Assembly (NCBI RefSeq): GCF_001444405.1
Contig: NZ_CP013187.1
Span: forward strand, 434,001 to 498,000
Source: Pseudoalteromonas phenolica
Lineage (GTDB): Bacteria > Pseudomonadota > Gammaproteobacteria > Enterobacterales > Alteromonadaceae
Length of the DNA: 64,000 nucleotides
Direction: 5' to 3'
Both the position numbers and the translations under genes were made by a program. The notes under the pieces are model-generated. The model searched no databases and had not been told where the DNA came from. It saw only the letters and a list, made by a program, of their open reading frames with translations. Below, piece by piece: positions 60,979 through 64,000 of the stretch (its first letter is position 1; the number at the start of each line of letters is the position of its first letter).

Positions 60979-63135
60979 ATGCAAAAAATGATTTTTAGCA
61001 AAAAGCCCTTGTTAGCTATGGGGTTACTTTATTCATTTTCTTCTTGCGCTACCGACGATCTAAAAAATTATAAAAACTTTACCGGTTTTTCTGGAATCAT
61101 CAATACACCTAACTCGCAAATTATGCCTAAAGGCTTTGTTGATTTTGGTTACAACAACCAATTGGATTATTTTGGAAACCAATATCTAGACGCTCACAAT
61201 TTTGTTTTTTCAGCAGGTTTGCTAGATAATCTCGAAGTGAGTGGCTTAATTGCAACAAACAGTATGCATGATAACTTGTTTTCATCTTCTTCTAATGATC
61301 CACTAGTTCAAATTAGAGATCTGTCTTTTAATGCCAAATATAAAATCCCTTTTGTACCAAAAAACTGGTTTTCTTTTGCTTTAGGCGCAAAAGATGTTGG
61401 TGGAGCTGCAAATAACTATGAAACTTATTTTGCTGTTGCCTCAAAGGAATGGTCAGACTTTAGGTTTTCTTTAGGTATCGGTACAAGCGAACACTCAACA
61501 GGTATGATGAATGGCGCTTTTGGTGGTATAGAATGGATGCCACTAGACTGGTTTGCGCTACAAGTTGAGCATGATGCAGAAGCGGTAAACGCAGCTGCGC
61601 GCTTAACAGTGCCAAAAGAGTGGCTATTTGATATTGGTGAACTGAGTTTTACAAGCCGTTTTTATAGCAATACCGATTATTCAGAGAATGATAGCACGTA
61701 CTATGGCGTAAACTTTACTATGCCACTATCTAGTCAAGCACGTAAAAACTACAAAGAAATTAAGCCTGCGCCAGCTGTTGCGGCCGAGAAAAACTTAAAG
61801 TCTCCCGATTTGTCTAAGCCAACCCTATTGAATGAAAGAGTATCTGAAAATAAGAAACCAGTAACAGCTAAAGCAGGCACATCGGAAGATTACATAGCTC
61901 ATTCGTCAAAAATACAAAATGTTTCTTTAACTAGTCAAGTCCATCGCTTAAAGCTAGCCTTAATTGAAGATGGTTTTGAAAATATCAGCATTGGTTTTAA
62001 CGACACGCCAAATATTGTGGTTAAGTTTGAAAATAGGGTATTTAACCGCAATGATATTGATGCACTAGGACTTGTGATGGGTCGTATTGGTGAGTTTATT
62101 ACCGAAGACCAAGCGCGTTTCTTAATTCAGTTAGAAAAAAGCGATATTGCTTTGTTGAATATTCAGGGTTCTGTTGCTAACTATCGTCAGTTTATTGAAC
62201 AAGGTATCAGTCCAGATTTAGATATTCGCCAAGGTAGTGTTGCAACGCCATCGGGCATTATGTGGGTTGGTAACACAGCAGAGCAAAGCCCTTACTTTTT
62301 ACCTCGAGTTACTTTTTCTCCTGCATTAGCGGCAACCTATGCGACTGAGTTGGGGGTATATGACTTTTCTCTTGCGCTTCGCGCTGACATTGAAGTGCCA
62401 CTTTGGAAAGGTGCAGGGGTAAATATCACGATGCAAGAGGTAGTTGCAGATACTGAAGACTTTGAGAAAGGTGACTCATTTGAAGGTCGTCGGTTAAAAG
62501 GTGGTCTTAATCAAGCTGTGTTTTATCAGGCAGTAGAGCTACCATTTAATATTTATAACTTAACTCAAGTTGGTATGTTCAGAGACTATTTTGACTACTA
62601 TGGTTTTATTAACGAAACCACCTGGGTAAGCCCTGGTGGCCGTCACCAATTGAGTGCAAATATTGCTAAGTTTGAGTATCAAGACTACGAGTTATCTCGT
62701 GATTATTACTTGGCAGAATATCAATATAATTGGTCAGAGCAAGACATTACCTTACATGCCAGTATGGGTAAGTTCTGGGCGCTTGATGAAGGCGTTAAAG
62801 TAGAAAGCCGTTTCTGGTTTGGTGATAGCTATATAGCGATTTATGCCGCCGACACAGTTTCGCAGCAAGTCGGTATTTCGTTTAGTATTCCACTTAGTTC
62901 GCGTAAGGATATGTCGGTAACGCCATATGGTCAGGTTAAGGGGAATGAGGCGTGGCGTCACGGTGTAACGACTCGTATTGGTGAGTCTCATAATGCGCTT
63001 ATAAGAGGTCAAGCATCTAAGATGTACACGCGTATTAATATGGAGCGCACTTTCTTGAATCAAGGTCGCAATTCAAGTAGTTATGTATATGCAAATTTAG
63101 CGAGATTAAGAGAAGCTTATTTGACTTATAAATAA
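60979..63135 (+). CDS. YjbH domain-containing outer membrane protein
   Basis: 718 residues. N-terminal signal with a possible lipobox (YSFSSC, Cys22 or 23), then a beta-rich domain starting TGFSGIINTPNSQIMPKGFV, characteristic of YjbH/GfcD-like (DUF940) proteins associated with group 4 capsule and exopolysaccharide secretion. A middle linker (about 265-310) is lysine/proline-rich; the C-terminal 400 residues form a second barrel-like region. Although the partner genes yjbEFG/gfcBC are not next to it, its place beside wecA supports a role in polymer export or surface anchoring. Confidence 0.87.
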   Translation: MQKMIFSKKPLLAMGLLYSFSSCATDDLKNYKNFTGFSGIINTPNSQIMPKGFVDFGYNNQLDYFGNQYLDAHNFVFSAGLLDNLEVSGLIATNSMHDNLFSSSSNDPLVQIRDLSFNAKYKIPFVPKNWFSFALGAKDVGGAANNYETYFAVASKEWSDFRFSLGIGTSEHSTGMMNGAFGGIEWMPLDWFALQVEHDAEAVNAAARLTVPKEWLFDIGELSFTSRFYSNTDYSENDSTYYGVNFTMPLSSQARKNYKEIKPAPAVAAEKNLKSPDLSKPTLLNERVSENKKPVTAKAGTSEDYIAHSSKIQNVSLTSQVHRLKLALIEDGFENISIGFNDTPNIVVKFENRVFNRNDIDALGLVMGRIGEFITEDQARFLIQLEKSDIALLNIQGSVANYRQFIEQGISPDLDIRQGSVATPSGIMWVGNTAEQSPYFLPRVTFSPALAATYATELGVYDFSLALRADIEVPLWKGAGVNITMQEVVADTEDFEKGDSFEGRRLKGGLNQAVFYQAVELPFNIYNLTQVGMFRDYFDYYGFINETTWVSPGGRHQLSANIAKFEYQDYELSRDYYLAEYQYNWSEQDITLHASMGKFWALDEGVKVESRFWFGDSYIAIYAADTVSQQVGISFSIPLSSRKDMSVTPYGQVKGNEAWRHGVTTRIGESHNALIRGQASKMYTRINMERTFLNQGRNSSSYVYANLARLREAYLTYK

Positions 63136-63170
63136 GAGTCTTAAAGTTGCGAGTTGGCGAATAGGTTCTA

Positions 63171-63208
63171 AAAAGCGCGGTTCATTTTTGGTGAAACGCG
63201 TTTTTTTT
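63171..63208 (+). terminator. Intrinsic terminator after the YjbH gene
   Basis: Hairpin GCGCGGTTCA / TGAAACGCG with one mismatch, followed by eight T. Confidence 0.8.
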
Positions 63209-63224
63209 GGAGTGAAATAAAGTC

Positions 63225-63278
63225 AATGCCTGCAGGTAATTGATTTAGTCTTATTTCGGTCTTCATTTATAGCGGGTT
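63225..63278 (+). repeat. Partial copy of the dispersed intergenic repeat
   Basis: CCTGCAGGTAATTGATTTAG and the following TTCATTTATAGCG resemble the right-hand end of the elements at 22886-23080 and 27020-27208. Only this end is present. Confidence 0.5.
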
Positions 63279-63385
63279 AGGCTGTTAAAAGTCTCTCAAA
63301 CACTAAACCATGTATAGGTTGTTTGAACTCCTCAGTTTATACTGTAATATAATTTCGCTTTTTGAACTGCAAATATGGAATTTTA

Positions 63386-64000
63386 ATGAAAATTACAATA
63401 GTTGGTACAGGCTACGTAGGCCTTTCGAATGCTTTATTGCTTGCTCAACATAACAAGGTAGTTGCTTTAGATATTGACGAAAATAAAGTCCAGCTATTAG
63501 AAGACAAACAATCTCCCATTGTTGATACTGAAATTTCTCACTTTTTATCTAATGAACCTATTAATTTCACTGCAACAACGAATAAAGAGTCGGCTCTACA
63601 AGGAGCTGATTTTGTAGTGATTGCAACACCTACTGACTATGATCCAGAAACAAACTATTTCAATACAAGCAGCGTTGAGTCAGTAATCGCAGATGTGTTA
63701 AAGATAAACCCAAGTGCAACTATGGTTATCAAATCAACGGTGCCCGTCGGGTATACAAAATCTGTGAATGAGAAGTTTGGCGTTGATAATATTATTTTTT
63801 CACCTGAGTTTTTAAGAGAGGGTAAGGCGCTATACGACAATCTTCACCCGTCAAGAATTATTGTAGGTGAGCAGAGTAAGAGAGCCGAAGTATTTGCAAA
63901 CTTACTTAAACAAGGCGCAAAAAAAGCAGAAGTTGAAGTCTTGTTTACCGACTCTACTGAAGCAGAGGCAATTAAGTTGTTTTCAAATACTTACCTTGCT
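63386..64000 (+). CDS. ugd: UDP-glucose/UDP-mannose-type 6-dehydrogenase, C-terminus outside window
   Basis: Oxidises UDP-glucose to UDP-glucuronate. 205 codons lie in the window. The N-terminal NAD motif ITIVGTGYVGLSNALLLAQ, the VIATPTDYD loop, STVPVGYT and the FSPEFLREGKALYDNLHPSR motif are all intact and match the Ugd type of capsule loci; the catalytic Cys lies beyond the edge. It would supply the uronic acid that the asparagine-synthase-like protein may amidate. Confidence 0.93.
   Translation, partial: MKITIVGTGYVGLSNALLLAQHNKVVALDIDENKVQLLEDKQSPIVDTEISHFLSNEPINFTATTNKESALQGADFVVIATPTDYDPETNYFNTSSVESVIADVLKINPSATMVIKSTVPVGYTKSVNEKFGVDNIIFSPEFLREGKALYDNLHPSRIIVGEQSKRAEVFANLLKQGAKKAEVEVLFTDSTEAEAIKLFSNTYLA

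Overview
This is a chromosomal segment of a marine gammaproteobacterium, most probably Pseudoalteromonas or a close relative in the Alteromonadales. The inference rests on gene content (divergent epmB/efp-epmA, rnr-rlmB, prkB, yjjX-yjjG, a psp cluster, a TIGR04219-type outer membrane protein, a DUF2333 protein, a large WbfF-type SLBB exporter), on low GC content, and on many short REP-like palindromes between genes. No database search was run.

Bases 1 to about 29,180 are core chromosome. They hold the EF-P modification genes (epmB partial, efp, epmA); a chemoreceptor; a glycerophosphodiesterase and DMT exporter pair; a DesK/DesR-like two-component system; a hybrid kinase with a degenerate Hpt domain; RNase R and the 23S rRNA methyltransferase RlmB; nucleotide house-cleaning genes (yjjG, yjjX); prkB; galE; dusA; a phage-shock cluster behind a sigma-54-type promoter; a PCuAC copper chaperone; two envelope genes; a c-di-GMP phosphodiesterase (REC-DUF3369-degenerate GGDEF-EAL); tRNA-His; mscS; and a DUF481 outer membrane protein.

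Bases 29,299 to 64,000 are a large surface-polysaccharide region holding two apparently separate Wzy-type systems side by side. System 1 (29,299-38,759) has a giant SLBB exporter, a TagD-like cytidylyltransferase, an SDR, Wzz, a TagF-like CDP-glycerol glycerophosphotransferase, a glycosyltransferase, a flippase and a polymerase. This suggests a glycerol-phosphate-containing, teichoic-acid-like polymer. A reverse-strand pair follows (a PHPT-type initiating transferase and a GT2). System 2 (41,233-59,045) has wza-wzb-wzc, rfbA-rfbC-rfbB, a flippase, an F420-dehydrogenase-like protein, a pyruvyltransferase-family protein, an epimerase, an EpsG-type polymerase, several glycosyltransferases, an asparagine-synthase-like amidotransferase and an acyltransferase. 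A wecA-type initiating transferase, a YjbH protein and the start of ugd close the window.

The strongest unexpected observation is an exact 23-bp tandem duplication (50,242-50,287) that frameshifts the F420-dehydrogenase-like gene. Removing one copy restores a single 467-470-codon frame, so the locus may be a recent mutation or a reversible on/off switch. Others are a His-to-Gln change at the expected Hpt phospho-acceptor, a Tyr-to-Phe change in the YxxxK motif of an epimerase, a 14-codon leader ORF overlapping wecA, and two directly repeated roughly 190-bp intergenic elements bracketing the c-di-GMP phosphodiesterase block.
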